This document shows positions 43,080-52,453 of a stretch of DNA of 64,000 bases, in pieces. The notes below the pieces were generated by a model, which did not search any database, was not told where the DNA came from, and saw nothing but the letters and a program-made list of their open reading frames with translations. The position numbers and the translations under genes were made by a program. Position 1 is the first letter of the stretch, and every line of letters begins with the position of its first letter. Origin of the DNA: Chlorohelix sp037138995 (GTDB lineage: Bacteria; Chloroflexota; Chloroflexia; Chloroheliales; Chloroheliaceae); assembly GCF_037138995.1 (NCBI RefSeq), contig NZ_JBAXHI010000005.1, positions 1 to 64,000 on the forward strand, in the 5' to 3' direction.

Positions 43080-44822
43080 ATGTACCATAAATATGATGCC
43101 GTAGTGATAGGCGCAGGCGGGGCTGGTTTGTCTGCTGCTATAAAGCTGGTCGGCAAGGGTAACGTGGCGGTAATCAGCAAACTGTATCCAAGCCGTTCCC
43201 ATACCGGAGCCGCGCAAGGCGGTATCTGCGCCGCACTTGGCAACTGCGAAGAAGACCACTGGGAATGGCACATGTTCGATACCGTCAAGGGTGGCGATTA
43301 CCTGACCGATCAGGATGCTGCTGAAATTCTGGCACGCGAAGCAATTGATGCCATTTATGAACTTGAGCATATGGGATTGCCCTTTAACCGCACTCCCGAA
43401 GGCAAAATTGACCAGCGCCGTTTCGGCGGTCACACCCGCAACTACGGAGAAGGACCCGTACGCCGTGCCTGCTATTCCGCCGACCGCACCGGGCATATGA
43501 TTCTTCAAACCCTTTACCAACAGGGCATCAAGAATAACGTAACTTTCTTTAACGAATTTCACTTGATGGATATATTAATCAATAACGGGCGTTGCGTTGG
43601 CGTTACGGCTATTGACATCAAAACGGGCGAATTGCACACCTTTCAAACCAAAGCAGCTATTCTAGCCAGCGGCGGCTACGGGCGTGCCTGGAAAGTTACC
43701 TCAAACGCCCACGCTTGCACTGGTGACGGTATGACCAGCGCTTATCGTGCTGGAATCCCTTTGATGGACATGGAAATGTACCAGTTCCACCCCACCGGGC
43801 TTTATCGCATCGGCGTATTGCTCTCCGAAGCAGCGCGTGGTGAAGGCGGTATTCTCCGCAATGCACAGGGGGAACGCTTCTGCGAACGTTACGCCCCAAC
43901 CTTAAAAGACCTTGCCCCTCGCGATATGGTAAGTCGCTTTATCGCGCAAGAAATTCGGGAAGGACGTGGCGCAGGAACTGATAAAGACTTTGTTTACCTG
44001 CATGTGGATCATCTCGGCAAAGAGGTCATTGATGCTAAATTGCCGGACATCACCGATTTTGCCCGTACTTACCTGAAAGTTGAACCGTATAAGGAAGGCG
44101 TGCCGATTCAACCCACCGCTCACTATGCGATGGGTGGCGTACCCACTAACGTGAATGGTCAGGTTATAGTAGATCAGAATGCTACCGTATTACCCGGCTT
44201 GTACGCGGCGGGTGAGGTCGCATGTGTCTCTGTACACGGCGCAAACCGTCTTGGTACTAACTCACTGTTAGACCTTGTGGTATTTGGGCGGCGTGCCGGA
44301 ATACATGCTTCCGAATTTATTAAAACGGTAGATTTCGAGGAACTGCCGTCTAATCATGAAGGGCAAGCAAACCAATTGCTTGGTTGGGTTAACTCTGGCA
44401 GCGACCCCAAGCGCAAGGAAGTCGCCGCCGACATTCGCAAAGAATTACAGCGCGAAATGGAAGAAAATGTAAAAGTAGTACGTAACGAAAAAGGCATGAC
44501 CCACGCCCTGACGAAAATTCAGGAATTGAAAGAACGCTACCAAAAAGTGCGCTTGCAAGACCCAAGCAGCAAATTTAATACCGAACGCTTGGAAATTCTA
44601 GAGCTTGGCTCGCTGCTAGAAGTCTCCGAAGCTACTGCCAAAGGTGCGCTAGAACGCAAAGAAAGTCGGGGCGCACACTATCGCGAGGATATGTTAAACC
44701 GCGATGATGTGAACTTCCTGAAACATACGCTGGCTTATCGTAGCGAGGATGGCGGTGTTTCGCGCCTTGCCTATAAACCCGTAACCATAACTAGGTTCCA
44801 GCCAAAGGAGCGCAAATACTAG
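43080..44822 (+). CDS. sdhA: Succinate dehydrogenase flavoprotein subunit
   Basis: This 580-residue subunit oxidises succinate to fumarate. The dinucleotide fold is YDAVVIGAGGAGLSAAI; the His that carries covalent FAD is in SRSHTGAAQGGICAALGN; HPTGLYRIGVLLSEAARGEGG, and the later HYAMGGVPTNVNGQV and HGANRLGTNSLLDLVVFGRRAG are the catalytic and FAD segments. The C-terminal helical domain ends in the usual RL-x-YKPVTITRFQPKERKY. Length is standard. It is the third gene of the sdh operon. Confidence 0.97.
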   Translation: MYHKYDAVVIGAGGAGLSAAIKLVGKGNVAVISKLYPSRSHTGAAQGGICAALGNCEEDHWEWHMFDTVKGGDYLTDQDAAEILAREAIDAIYELEHMGLPFNRTPEGKIDQRRFGGHTRNYGEGPVRRACYSADRTGHMILQTLYQQGIKNNVTFFNEFHLMDILINNGRCVGVTAIDIKTGELHTFQTKAAILASGGYGRAWKVTSNAHACTGDGMTSAYRAGIPLMDMEMYQFHPTGLYRIGVLLSEAARGEGGILRNAQGERFCERYAPTLKDLAPRDMVSRFIAQEIREGRGAGTDKDFVYLHVDHLGKEVIDAKLPDITDFARTYLKVEPYKEGVPIQPTAHYAMGGVPTNVNGQVIVDQNATVLPGLYAAGEVACVSVHGANRLGTNSLLDLVVFGRRAGIHASEFIKTVDFEELPSNHEGQANQLLGWVNSGSDPKRKEVAADIRKELQREMEENVKVVRNEKGMTHALTKIQELKERYQKVRLQDPSSKFNTERLEILELGSLLEVSEATAKGALERKESRGAHYREDMLNRDDVNFLKHTLAYRSEDGGVSRLAYKPVTITRFQPKERKY

Positions 44823-44858
44823 CGTATTTTTACAATTCGCAATGAAAGGTTCAAATAG

Positions 44859-45554
44859 ATGCAAGTAACGGTGAAAGTTTTGCGCTTCGACCCCGAAAAG
44901 GATAAAAAGGCGCATTTCCAATCCTATGAACTAGAAGCAGACCCACTTGATAGAATCCTTGACGTGCTGCACAATATCAAGTGGTATCAGGATGGTACTC
45001 TTACTTTCCGCCGGAGTTGCGCACACGGCATTTGTGGTAGCGATGCAATGCGTATCAACGGGCGCAACCGCCTAGCCTGTAAAGTGTTGGTACAAGATAT
45101 AGGCAAAAAAATTCAGGTTGAGCCAATGCTCGGTTTTACTATTATCAAAGACCTAGTAGTGGATATGGAACCTTTCTTTGCCAAATATCGTTCCATCAAA
45201 CCCTATCTGATTAATCATGATGTTGCGCCTGCCGCCGAGCGGGTACAATCTTCCGAAGAACGTGAAGTGTTTGATGAAACTACCAAGTGTATCCTCTGCG
45301 GTGCTTGTAGCGGTAGTTGCCCACCTTACTGGGCAAACGGCGATTTTATTGGACCTGCTGCTATAGTAAATGCACATCGTTTTATTTTCGATACCCGCGA
45401 CCAAGGCGCAGAAGAACGCCTTGCCGTTCTGGGAGAAGCAGAAGGTCTATTCCGTTGCCGTACCGTCTTTAACTGCACCGATGCCTGTCCGCGCGATATA
45501 CCGGTAACTAAAGCTATCGAGGAAATCAAGCGTTATATGCTATACCGGCGATAA
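44859..45554 (+). CDS. sdhB: Succinate dehydrogenase iron-sulfur subunit
   Basis: This 231-residue subunit passes electrons from FAD to quinone through three clusters. The [2Fe-2S] motif is CAHGICGSDAMRING with a later Cys in RLAC; the [4Fe-4S] motif is CILCGACSGSCP; the [3Fe-4S] motif is CRTVFNCTDACP. All ligands are present. PFFAKYRSIKPYL is the usual link. It ends the operon, with a strong terminator 40 bases downstream. Confidence 0.97.
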   Translation: MQVTVKVLRFDPEKDKKAHFQSYELEADPLDRILDVLHNIKWYQDGTLTFRRSCAHGICGSDAMRINGRNRLACKVLVQDIGKKIQVEPMLGFTIIKDLVVDMEPFFAKYRSIKPYLINHDVAPAAERVQSSEEREVFDETTKCILCGACSGSCPPYWANGDFIGPAAIVNAHRFIFDTRDQGAEERLAVLGEAEGLFRCRTVFNCTDACPRDIPVTKAIEEIKRYMLYRR

Positions 45555-45594
45555 TCAATCTGGAACAATTTAAAACTTGTTATGCTACTTATTG

Positions 45595-45626
45595 CCCCCT
45601 TCCCCAATCGGGGTAAGGGGGTTTTA
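45595..45626 (+). terminator. Terminator of the sdh operon
   Basis: CCCCCTTCCCC (45595-45605) pairs with GGGGTAAGGGGG (45610-45621) with one bulged T and a 4-base loop, followed by TTTTATT. It is GC-rich and strong. Confidence 0.88.
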
Positions 45627-45646
45627 TTAATCCCGGAGAAAAGTCT

Positions 45647-46426
45647 ATGCCTGAGCTTTTTCCTCAAACTCTTGCAAGAATCGAAGAATGGAAAGCGCAA
45701 GCTGACGTACTTGGAATAGTTTTGGTTGGCTCCAAAGGACACGGGCATGCCGATTCGCTTTCCGATGATGACCTCGAAGTAGTGCTGAGCGATGAAGCGC
45801 ATGCTCTCCTTTCTCCTGCCGAATGTGGCGAAATACTGGTGAATGAATCTAAAAAAAAATTGATTTATGATGTACAATACATCAGCCTTTCCTACCTACA
45901 ACAGAGAGCCGCTTCTTCCCATGACCTTGCCCATTGGCCCTACCAACGTGGGCAAATATTATACGACCGTAACGGACTTGTAACTAGCGCAGTTAAAAAA
46001 GCGGGACAAATGACTCCTGAGTTTAGGCATTTGCGCCTACTACATTCTACTATTGACACTTGGATTGTGCCTCGCCGCGCCGAAAAAACCCTCAATCGAG
46101 GCTACGAAGCTTCTAACCGTCTAATTATCGCGCGAGGAGCTAAAGCGTTATCTCGGCTGATTTTTGGGCTGGAATGGCGCTGGGTTCCGCTCGACCATTG
46201 GCTTGAGGCTGAATTAACTACTTTGGAAGATTCCTCACAGGTAGTTCCATTGCTGGCAAAGGCGTTAGAAAAAGGCAAACCCGCCCCACTCGCAGAGGCG
46301 CTCGACCGCCTCGAAGACCGCCTTTTCAACGAGGGTATTCCCCGTCCTGCCAAACGTAGGGATTTGTTTTTTGAGTTGATTCATCCCTCACGAACTGACG
46401 AAAGAGCTATTCACGGCTTGTATTAA
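45647..46426 (+). CDS. Nucleotidyltransferase-fold protein
   Basis: This 259-residue protein has an N-terminal pol-beta-type nucleotidyltransferase segment: GIVLVGSKGHGHADSLSDDDLEVVLSDE, with the GS and the D-D-D cluster in the place of the metal-binding D-x-D. A helical C-terminal part follows with WIVPRRAEKTLNRGYEASNRLIIARGAKAL, as in minimal or aminoglycoside-like nucleotidyltransferases with a DUF4037-type tail. Whether it modifies an antibiotic, a nucleotide or a protein is unknown. It starts 20 bases after the sdh terminator with GGAG before ATG. Confidence 0.75.
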   Translation: MPELFPQTLARIEEWKAQADVLGIVLVGSKGHGHADSLSDDDLEVVLSDEAHALLSPAECGEILVNESKKKLIYDVQYISLSYLQQRAASSHDLAHWPYQRGQILYDRNGLVTSAVKKAGQMTPEFRHLRLLHSTIDTWIVPRRAEKTLNRGYEASNRLIIARGAKALSRLIFGLEWRWVPLDHWLEAELTTLEDSSQVVPLLAKALEKGKPAPLAEALDRLEDRLFNEGIPRPAKRRDLFFELIHPSRTDERAIHGLY

Positions 46427-46440
46427 ACAAAGGAGTGACA

Positions 46441-46728
46441 ATGATTTGTCTAGCGGTTACTTATATTATCAAACCCGGTTACGAAGAAGAAGCAATAAAT
46501 CTCTTAAAAATTATGACCGAGACAACTCGCCAAGAGCAGGGCAATTTGCAATACATAGCGCACCGCTCCCCCACGCAATCTAACCGCTTCTTTCTGTACG
46601 AGCAATATACCGACCTTGCAGCGGTAGATACACATCGTGCCTCCCCACATTTCCAGCAATATGTGGTAGGCGGACTTTTTAACATTCTGGAAAGTCGCGC
46701 TCCCGAAATCTACGAACCAATTCAGTGA
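46441..46728 (+). CDS. Antibiotic biosynthesis monooxygenase (ABM) domain protein
   Basis: This 95-residue protein has the ferredoxin-like ABM fold: VTYIIKPGYEEEAINLLKIM, TTRQEQGNLQYIAHRSPTQSNRFFLYEQYTDL and the SPHFQQYV helix. Relatives include YgiN-type quinol monooxygenases and heme-degrading enzymes; no heme ligand is evident. AGGAG at 46431-46435 points to ATG 46441, not the GTG at 46435. It may act on a quinol, which would fit the neighbouring menaquinone genes, but such small proteins are also common elsewhere. Confidence 0.88.
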   Translation: MICLAVTYIIKPGYEEEAINLLKIMTETTRQEQGNLQYIAHRSPTQSNRFFLYEQYTDLAAVDTHRASPHFQQYVVGGLFNILESRAPEIYEPIQ

Positions 46729-46752
46729 CTAAAGCTCAAATACTTCACAGAA

Positions 46753-46789
46753 AGCGAGTATGAAATTTTACTTTCTGCTCGCTATTTTT
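46753..46789 (+). terminator. Terminator after the ABM gene
   Basis: AGCGAGTA (46753-46760) pairs with TGCTCGCT (46776-46783) with one T-G pair and a 15-base loop, followed by ATTTTTATT. It isolates the TetR-men unit from the genes before. Confidence 0.65.
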
Positions 46790-46790
46790 A

Positions 46791-46840
46791 TTGATTTCCA
46801 ACGTTTTATTTGTTACAATTCCAACAACCGACGGGTCGGT
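46791..46840 (+). promoter_or_regulatory. Promoter and TetR operator for tetR-men
   Basis: TTGATT (46791-46796), a 17-base spacer and TACAAT (46814-46819) with an upstream TG form a good promoter. ACCGAC-GG-GTCGGT (46827-46840) is a 6+6 palindrome exactly over the expected start and matches the type of site bound by many TetR repressors. The following CGGT extends the repeat on one side. Repression of tetR and menFDHB from this site is inference. Confidence 0.8.
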
Positions 46841-46872
46841 CGGTTTTTGCAGTAGTATGATAAGGAATTAGG

Positions 46873-47469
46873 ATGACCGACAGGCAGGATCGCAGCCAGA
46901 ACCGAATCGAAAAAATACTAGAGGCAGCAGTAGAGATTTTCTCCAGAAAAGGCTACCGGGATAGTGGTGTGGATGACATCGTGGTGGAGTCGCAGACTTC
47001 AAAGGGTGGCATTTATTTTCATTTCCCCAACAAACAAGCGATATTCCTGACTCTGCTCGACCGCATGGCAAATTTGCTGCATTCTCGCGCCGAAGAAGCC
47101 CTTAACGCCGAACCAGATTTGTTGAAAAAAGGTGATGCTCTCTTGTTAAATATGCTCAAAACTTTTGGGAGCCATCGCCATCTCACTCAGCTTTTTCTGG
47201 TAGAAGCCCTTGGCGCAGGTCACGAATTTAATGACAAGATAATGGAGCTACACGGGCGTTTCTCTGCGCTGGTGCAGAACTATTTGGACGAACTGGTAAG
47301 GGCAGGGGCAGTTGCCCCAATCAATAGTCAAGTGGCAAGCATCGCATGGTTTGGCGCGGTAAACGAAACAGTCACGCGCTGGGTGTTGACCGGGCAACCT
47401 GCCAATCTGGAAGATGCGTACCCCACTTTGCGGTTATTGCTAAGGCGCGGTGTCGGGTTAAATTCGTAA
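46873..47469 (+). CDS. TetR-family transcriptional regulator
   Basis: This 198-residue protein has a TetR DNA-binding domain: RIEKILEAAVEIFSRKGYRDSGVDDIVVESQTSKGGIYFHFPNKQAIFLTLLD, in which the recognition helix TSKGGIYFHF is standard. The C-terminal ligand domain is not recognisable. Its promoter overlaps a palindromic operator (46827-46840) and it lies 26 bases upstream of menF in the same direction, so it probably controls itself and menaquinone synthesis. The inducer is unknown; TetR proteins next to fatty-acid or quinone genes often sense acyl-CoAs or quinone-like compounds. Confidence 0.92.
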   Translation: MTDRQDRSQNRIEKILEAAVEIFSRKGYRDSGVDDIVVESQTSKGGIYFHFPNKQAIFLTLLDRMANLLHSRAEEALNAEPDLLKKGDALLLNMLKTFGSHRHLTQLFLVEALGAGHEFNDKIMELHGRFSALVQNYLDELVRAGAVAPINSQVASIAWFGAVNETVTRWVLTGQPANLEDAYPTLRLLLRRGVGLNS

Positions 47470-47495
47470 GATGAATCAAAATCGGAGTTATTTCG

Positions 47496-48902
47496 ATGGC
47501 AATTGCAACCGAAATTTTTACAAGTACAACCGAATTAGAAAATATCTTCAGTAGGGGAGTGCGGCAAGCGGCGGAACTGGGTAAATCCATTCTCGTCAGC
47601 TATACCGTGCCGATTGAAGCGGCTAACCCAATAGAGCTATTCGGACGAGCGCACCAACGCAACCAAACCGCTTTTTTCTGGTCGCGCCCTGATAGCAATT
47701 TTACACTTGTCGGAGCCGGAAGTGCTTTTGAAATTATCACCGAAGGCGAAAGTCGTTTTGAAACCGCTGCCCGCGAATGGCGAGAACTTCTGCAAGACGC
47801 GCTCATTATAAATGAGGATGATATTTGGGGTAGCGGACCTGCTCTGATGGGCGGCTACTCCTTTGACCCACTTTACAAACGAACCTCACTATGGAAGGGC
47901 TACCCTGACGGCTTGCTGATTCTTCCAAAAGTACAACTAACTTTTAGCGGGGAACGCTGCTACCTTACCGCCAACGTCCACCTTAACGCCAATACCGATA
48001 CATGGGATAAAGCCGAAGATATTATCCAGCTTTATAACGCTCTGGTACAACCCGCCCACCGTGACTATGAACCGGGCAAACTGAAGTTTGAAGAACTGTT
48101 ACCCGCGCGTACTTGGAAAACCATCGTAGAAACTACCGCCGAAGATATAGCCAACGGCAAATTCAAAAAAGTGGTGCTGGCGCGTGCCGCCCGCGTTACC
48201 GCCGAAAACAAAATTGATGTGGCGCGAATGTTGAGTCGCTTAGAAGCCAGCTACCCTACCGCTATAACCTATGCAATAAGCCGGGGCGAACAGTGTTTTG
48301 CAGGCGCAACCCCCGAAAGGCTGGTGCGCTTACAGGGTGGTTTGGTACAAACTATGGCACTGGCAGGCTCAATGGCGCGAGGCGTTACCCAAGAAGAAGA
48401 CAACCGTCTTGGCGATAGCTTGATGAATAGCGGCAAAGACCGCTCCGAACATGCGATTGTGGTAGGCATGATTAAAGAGGCATTCGAGAAAGTATGCTCC
48501 GAAGTTAATGTGCCAGAAATGCCACAACTTCTCAAACTCAAGAACGTACAACACCTGCTTACCCCCGTAATCGGCAGGTTAGCCGCCGACAAAAGTATCC
48601 TACAACTGGTAGAGCAATTGCACCCAACTCCGGCGGTGGGAGGTTTGCCCGGTCGCGAAGCCATCGCCGCCATTCGCGAGCGAGAACAACTTGACCGTGG
48701 CTGGTATGCTGCCCCTGTAGGTTGGCTCGACCGTCGCTTTGAAGGAGAGTTTGCCGTTGCGCTGCGCTGCGCGTTGGTCAATGGTAAAGAAGCAACCCTT
48801 TTCGCGGGCTGCGGTATTATGGGCGATTCTAACCCCGATAGCGAGTACGCCGAGTCCAATTTGAAAATGCGAGTAATGTTATCCGCCATAGAGAATAGCT
48901 GA
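47496..48902 (+). CDS. menF: Isochorismate synthase
   Basis: This 468-residue enzyme turns chorismate into isochorismate, the first step of the classical menaquinone pathway. The chorismate-binding C-terminal domain has KKVVLARAARV, AISRGEQCFAGATPERLVRLQGG, LAGSMARG, SEHAIVVGMIKEAF, HLLTPVIGRL, LHPTPAVGGLPGREAIAAI and ERGWYAAPVGWLD-like segments in order, matching MenF/DhbC-type synthases rather than TrpE. The N-terminal 200 residues are less conserved. It has the promoter and operator region of tetR upstream and is 1 base from menD. Confidence 0.95.
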   Translation: MAIATEIFTSTTELENIFSRGVRQAAELGKSILVSYTVPIEAANPIELFGRAHQRNQTAFFWSRPDSNFTLVGAGSAFEIITEGESRFETAAREWRELLQDALIINEDDIWGSGPALMGGYSFDPLYKRTSLWKGYPDGLLILPKVQLTFSGERCYLTANVHLNANTDTWDKAEDIIQLYNALVQPAHRDYEPGKLKFEELLPARTWKTIVETTAEDIANGKFKKVVLARAARVTAENKIDVARMLSRLEASYPTAITYAISRGEQCFAGATPERLVRLQGGLVQTMALAGSMARGVTQEEDNRLGDSLMNSGKDRSEHAIVVGMIKEAFEKVCSEVNVPEMPQLLKLKNVQHLLTPVIGRLAADKSILQLVEQLHPTPAVGGLPGREAIAAIREREQLDRGWYAAPVGWLDRRFEGEFAVALRCALVNGKEATLFAGCGIMGDSNPDSEYAESNLKMRVMLSAIENS

Positions 48903-48903
48903 A

Positions 48904-50709
48904 ATGTATCGCGAACCTGAAAACCCAACCTATGCCTATATTGACGCTTTTGTAGAAGAACTGGCACGCGCAGGAATGCAGCATGTAGTGATAAGCCCCG
49001 GCTCACGCTCCACCCCGCTTGCTTATAGCTTTGCCCGCAATAGCAGCATAAAAATCTGGATGCAATATGATGAACGCTCCAGCGCTTTCTTTGCGCTTGG
49101 CATGGCAAAAGCCAGCCGTAAGCCTGTTGCGCTAGTGTGTACCAGCGGCACCGCCGCCGCTAACTACTTTCCCGCCATCGCTGAGGCACAATTATCGCGA
49201 GTCTCGTTGCTGGTACTTACTGCCGATCGTCCACCCGAATTACGCAACAACGGCGCACCGCAAGCAATTGACCAGCTTAAAATATATGGGGATTATGTAA
49301 AGCTGTTTATTGAAGCCGCTTTGCCCGAAGCCAACGACGATATGCTGAGATATGCCCGTACCATCGCCGGACGCGCTTTCGGAACTACGCTGGCAAAACC
49401 ATCCGGGGTAGTGCATATAAACTTCCCGTTCCGCGAACCGCTCATTCCTGCGCCCATACCCGGTCAGCCGTTACCCTCCGTAGAGACGCGCAATCCTGAA
49501 GTATGGCAAGGACGCGCCAATGCAAAGGCATATGTAACTCTATCACAAGCCCCTCGCCGTCTCGCCGATGCTGAGCTTGGAAGCTTAGCGCAAGCTCTGT
49601 CCTCTCACCAACAAGGCGTAATAATCTGCGGAGCAATTGACGAACCGGAGTTGCCGGAGCAATTGGTAAAACTAGCACAGGCTTTGCAATTTCCAATTCT
49701 GGCAGACCCTCTTTCCGGTTTGCGTACAGGCAGACACGATAAGAGCCTAATAATAGATAATTATGATGCCTTTCTAAGAGATGAGGCGGTAATAGCAGGA
49801 TTCGCGCCCTCCCTTGTGCTGCGCTTCGGGGCAATGCCCACTGCCAAACCTGTTTTGCTGTGGCTCAAACGCTTCTCCGAATGTCCTCAAATCGTAGTGG
49901 ATAGCGGGGATGGCTGGCAAGAGCCGACTATGTTGGCAAGCGAGATTATCCATGCCGCCCCCACCTTGATTTGCCGCGACCTTTGCTTGCAGTTTGCCGA
50001 CTCCCAAAGTACCACCGAAAATAGATGGTTGTCGAGTTGGTTGGAAGCTTCTCGGCTTTCCCATGAAACCGTTCGGGAAATTATGCGCGAATTGGAAGAA
50101 CCGTTTGAGGGCAAAATCTTTACCGAATTGCGCGAATTGCTACCGGAAGGCGCAATCCTGTTTAGCAGCAATAGCATGCCCGTGCGCGATATGGATACCT
50201 TTTTCTCCTGCACTGATAAAAACATCCGGCTGATGTGCAATCGGGGCGCAAATGGCATTGATGGGGTGGTATCCAGCGCATTGGGAACGGGTGCGGCTAT
50301 TGGTGCGCCTCTGGCGCTAGTTATAGGAGACCTTTCCTTTTACCACGATATGAATGGGCTGCTGGCTGCCAAATTGCACCAATTGAACGCCACCATCATT
50401 TTGATAAATAACGATGGGGGCGGCATTTTCTCCTTCCTCCCGCAAGCCTCTTACCCAGAGAATTTCGAGCTATTATTCGGCACGCCACATGGGTTGGATT
50501 TCCGCCATGTCGCGGCTCTGTATGGCGCAGAATACACCCTTTCCACTAACTGGCAAACCTTCCGAGAAGCGGTCAGCGGCAGTTTTGCAAAAACCGGACT
50601 TAAAATAATCGAAGTCCCGACTACACGCGCTCAAAATGTTATCCAGCACCGTCGGTTCTGGGGACCTATCGCCGAGAGGATAAAAGCGGGGGTATGGAGC
50701 AGGCTCTAG
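48904..50709 (+). CDS. menD: SEPHCHC synthase (2-succinyl-5-enolpyruvyl-6-hydroxy-3-cyclohexene-1-carboxylate synthase)
   Basis: This 601-residue thiamine-diphosphate enzyme joins isochorismate and 2-oxoglutarate. Signatures are VISPGSRSTPLAY, CTSGTAAANYFPAIAEA, TADRPPELRNNGAPQAIDQ, the SSNSMPVRDMDTFF segment and the cofactor motif GDLSFYHDMNGLL with INNDGGGIFSFLPQA. Length and order are normal. It starts 1 base after menF, and its end overlaps menH by 16 bases, so the four first men genes are tightly coupled. Confidence 0.96.
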   Translation: MYREPENPTYAYIDAFVEELARAGMQHVVISPGSRSTPLAYSFARNSSIKIWMQYDERSSAFFALGMAKASRKPVALVCTSGTAAANYFPAIAEAQLSRVSLLVLTADRPPELRNNGAPQAIDQLKIYGDYVKLFIEAALPEANDDMLRYARTIAGRAFGTTLAKPSGVVHINFPFREPLIPAPIPGQPLPSVETRNPEVWQGRANAKAYVTLSQAPRRLADAELGSLAQALSSHQQGVIICGAIDEPELPEQLVKLAQALQFPILADPLSGLRTGRHDKSLIIDNYDAFLRDEAVIAGFAPSLVLRFGAMPTAKPVLLWLKRFSECPQIVVDSGDGWQEPTMLASEIIHAAPTLICRDLCLQFADSQSTTENRWLSSWLEASRLSHETVREIMRELEEPFEGKIFTELRELLPEGAILFSSNSMPVRDMDTFFSCTDKNIRLMCNRGANGIDGVVSSALGTGAAIGAPLALVIGDLSFYHDMNGLLAAKLHQLNATIILINNDGGGIFSFLPQASYPENFELLFGTPHGLDFRHVAALYGAEYTLSTNWQTFREAVSGSFAKTGLKIIEVPTTRAQNVIQHRRFWGPIAERIKAGVWSRL

Positions 50710-51491
50710 CCTACAACTACCGCCGTGAAGGGCATAGTACAACCATCGCCCTGTTACATGGCTTTACCGGCAGCGCGGCTAGTTGGAATCCGCATATTGC
50801 TGCGTTTTCAGGCTTTGCCGATGTGCTGGCGATAGATGCGCCCGGACACGGCAATTCGTCCACTCCCGCCGACTCCGCTTTGTATTTGCTTCCACACACT
50901 ACCGAAGCCTTTCTAAAGCTATTAGACACCCTGAATTTAGCGCGGGTGGTTCTGCTCGGCTATTCGATGGGTGGAAGACAAGCATTGCATATTGCTACAA
51001 CCGCGCCCGAAAGAATAAAAAAATTGGCACTAGAAAGCGCAACACCCGGTATAATAGACCCGGCAGAACGGGCTAACCGGCGTGAAAGCGATGGCAAACT
51101 GGCAGATTTTATCGAGCGCGAAGGGTTGGAAGCTTTTGTAAATCATTGGGAAAATATTCCGCTCTTTGAAAGCCAAAAACAATTGTCGCCAGCCATAATA
51201 GCAGCGCAACGGGCGCACCGTCTGCAAAACAGCCCAATCGGATTGGCTAACAGTTTGCGCGGGGCAGGAACTGGAATGCAAGAACCTTTGCATGCAAAAC
51301 TACATAGCCTGAAAATGCCGATTCTGCTCATAGCCGGAGAGCTAGATTTGAAATTCTGTGCAATCGCCCAACAAATGCGCGAACTTATACCGCAAAGTCG
51401 CCTCGAAATTGTGCAAGAGGCAGGACACGCGGTACATTTGGAGAAACCTGATGAATTTGACCGTCTGGTACTGGATTTCCTAAAGGTTTAA
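50694..51491 (+). CDS. menH: SHCHC synthase-like alpha/beta hydrolase
   Basis: This 265-residue protein is an alpha/beta hydrolase with the nucleophile elbow GYSMGGR, the oxyanion region LLHGFTGSAASW and the catalytic His in AGHAVHLEKPDEF, all as in MenH, which eliminates pyruvate from the MenD product. Asp in LIAGELDLKF completes the triad. Its start lies 16 bases inside menD. Context makes MenH much more likely than a generic esterase. MenC, the next enzyme, is not encoded next to it. Confidence 0.9.
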   Translation: MEQALAYNYRREGHSTTIALLHGFTGSAASWNPHIAAFSGFADVLAIDAPGHGNSSTPADSALYLLPHTTEAFLKLLDTLNLARVVLLGYSMGGRQALHIATTAPERIKKLALESATPGIIDPAERANRRESDGKLADFIEREGLEAFVNHWENIPLFESQKQLSPAIIAAQRAHRLQNSPIGLANSLRGAGTGMQEPLHAKLHSLKMPILLIAGELDLKFCAIAQQMRELIPQSRLEIVQEAGHAVHLEKPDEFDRLVLDFLKV

Positions 51492-51537
51492 AAACGCTTG
51501 TTTGTGAGTTCTGTATTTTTACAAGGAGGATAAAATA

Positions 51538-52362
51538 ATGCCGTTGGTAAAGTGGTACAAAGCAAGAGAATATGGCGACATCATCTATGAAAAGTGCGAG
51601 GAAGGTATCGCTCGAATCACAATTAATCGCCCGGAAGTGCATAACGCCTTCCGCCCTGATACCCTTTTTGAATTAAGCGAAGCCTTTAAGGACGCGCATG
51701 AAGACCCGAATGTGGGCGTGGTGCTATTTACAGGCGCAGGCGGTAAAGCCTTCTGCTCTGGAGGCGACCAGCGAGTGCGTGGCGTAGGCGGTTATGTGGG
51801 TAAGGACGGAGTGCCGCGCTTGAACGTGCTAGAACTCCAGCGCCAGATTCGGGTAATGCCCAAGCCCGTTGTCGCAGTGGTGGCAGGATATGCCATCGGC
51901 GGCGGTCATGTGCTGCACGTGGTTTGCGACCTCACTATCGCTGCCGAAAATGCTATCTTCGGTCAGACTGGTCCTAAAGTGGGTAGCTTTGATGGCGGCT
52001 TCGGTTCTTCATATCTTGCCAGCATCATCGGGCAGAAAAAAGCGCGTGAAATCTGGTATCTGTGCCGCCAATACAACGCGCAAGAAGCTCTACAGATGGG
52101 CTTGGTAAATACCGTAGTGCCGTTGGAAAGGCTGGAAGAAGAGTCTATCCAATGGGCTTTGGAAATGCTGGACAAAAGCCCGATTGCGTTGCGCTTCCTG
52201 AAAGCGGCTTTCAACGCTGATTTAGACGGACAGATGGGCTTGCAAGTGTTGGCGGGCGATGCCACAATGCTTTACTATATGTCGGAAGAAGCGATAGAGG
52301 GCAAAACCGCCTATGTCGAAAAGCGCAAGCCCAATTTCAAAAAGTTCCCGCGCCTACCTTAA
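51538..52362 (+). CDS. menB: 1,4-dihydroxy-2-naphthoyl-CoA synthase
   Basis: This 274-residue crotonase-family enzyme closes the second ring of the naphthoquinone. INRPEVHNAFRPDTLFEL, TGAGGKAFCSGGDQRVRG, AVVAGYAIGGGHVLHVVCDLTIAAENAIFGQTGPKVGSFDGGFGS and AREIWYLCRQYNAQEAL are diagnostic of MenB rather than other hydratases. ATG 51538 has AAGGAGG upstream. The length is that of the bacterial enzyme and the YFVK-type C-terminal end is present as KKFPRLP. An inverted repeat that could terminate transcription follows. Confidence 0.96.
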   Translation: MPLVKWYKAREYGDIIYEKCEEGIARITINRPEVHNAFRPDTLFELSEAFKDAHEDPNVGVVLFTGAGGKAFCSGGDQRVRGVGGYVGKDGVPRLNVLELQRQIRVMPKPVVAVVAGYAIGGGHVLHVVCDLTIAAENAIFGQTGPKVGSFDGGFGSSYLASIIGQKKAREIWYLCRQYNAQEALQMGLVNTVVPLERLEEESIQWALEMLDKSPIALRFLKAAFNADLDGQMGLQVLAGDATMLYYMSEEAIEGKTAYVEKRKPNFKKFPRLP

Positions 52363-52453
52363 TTTGGAATAAAAACAAGGGTCTTATGAAGATTAACAAT
52401 TAAAACCGTAAAATGAGTATTGGGGTAAATCTACCAGATTTCACCATCAAACG

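Noticed and set aside
45647..46426. MNT-HEPN or toxin-antitoxin nucleotidyltransferase
   Set aside because: The protein is longer, has its own helical tail, and no HEPN or small partner gene is adjacent.
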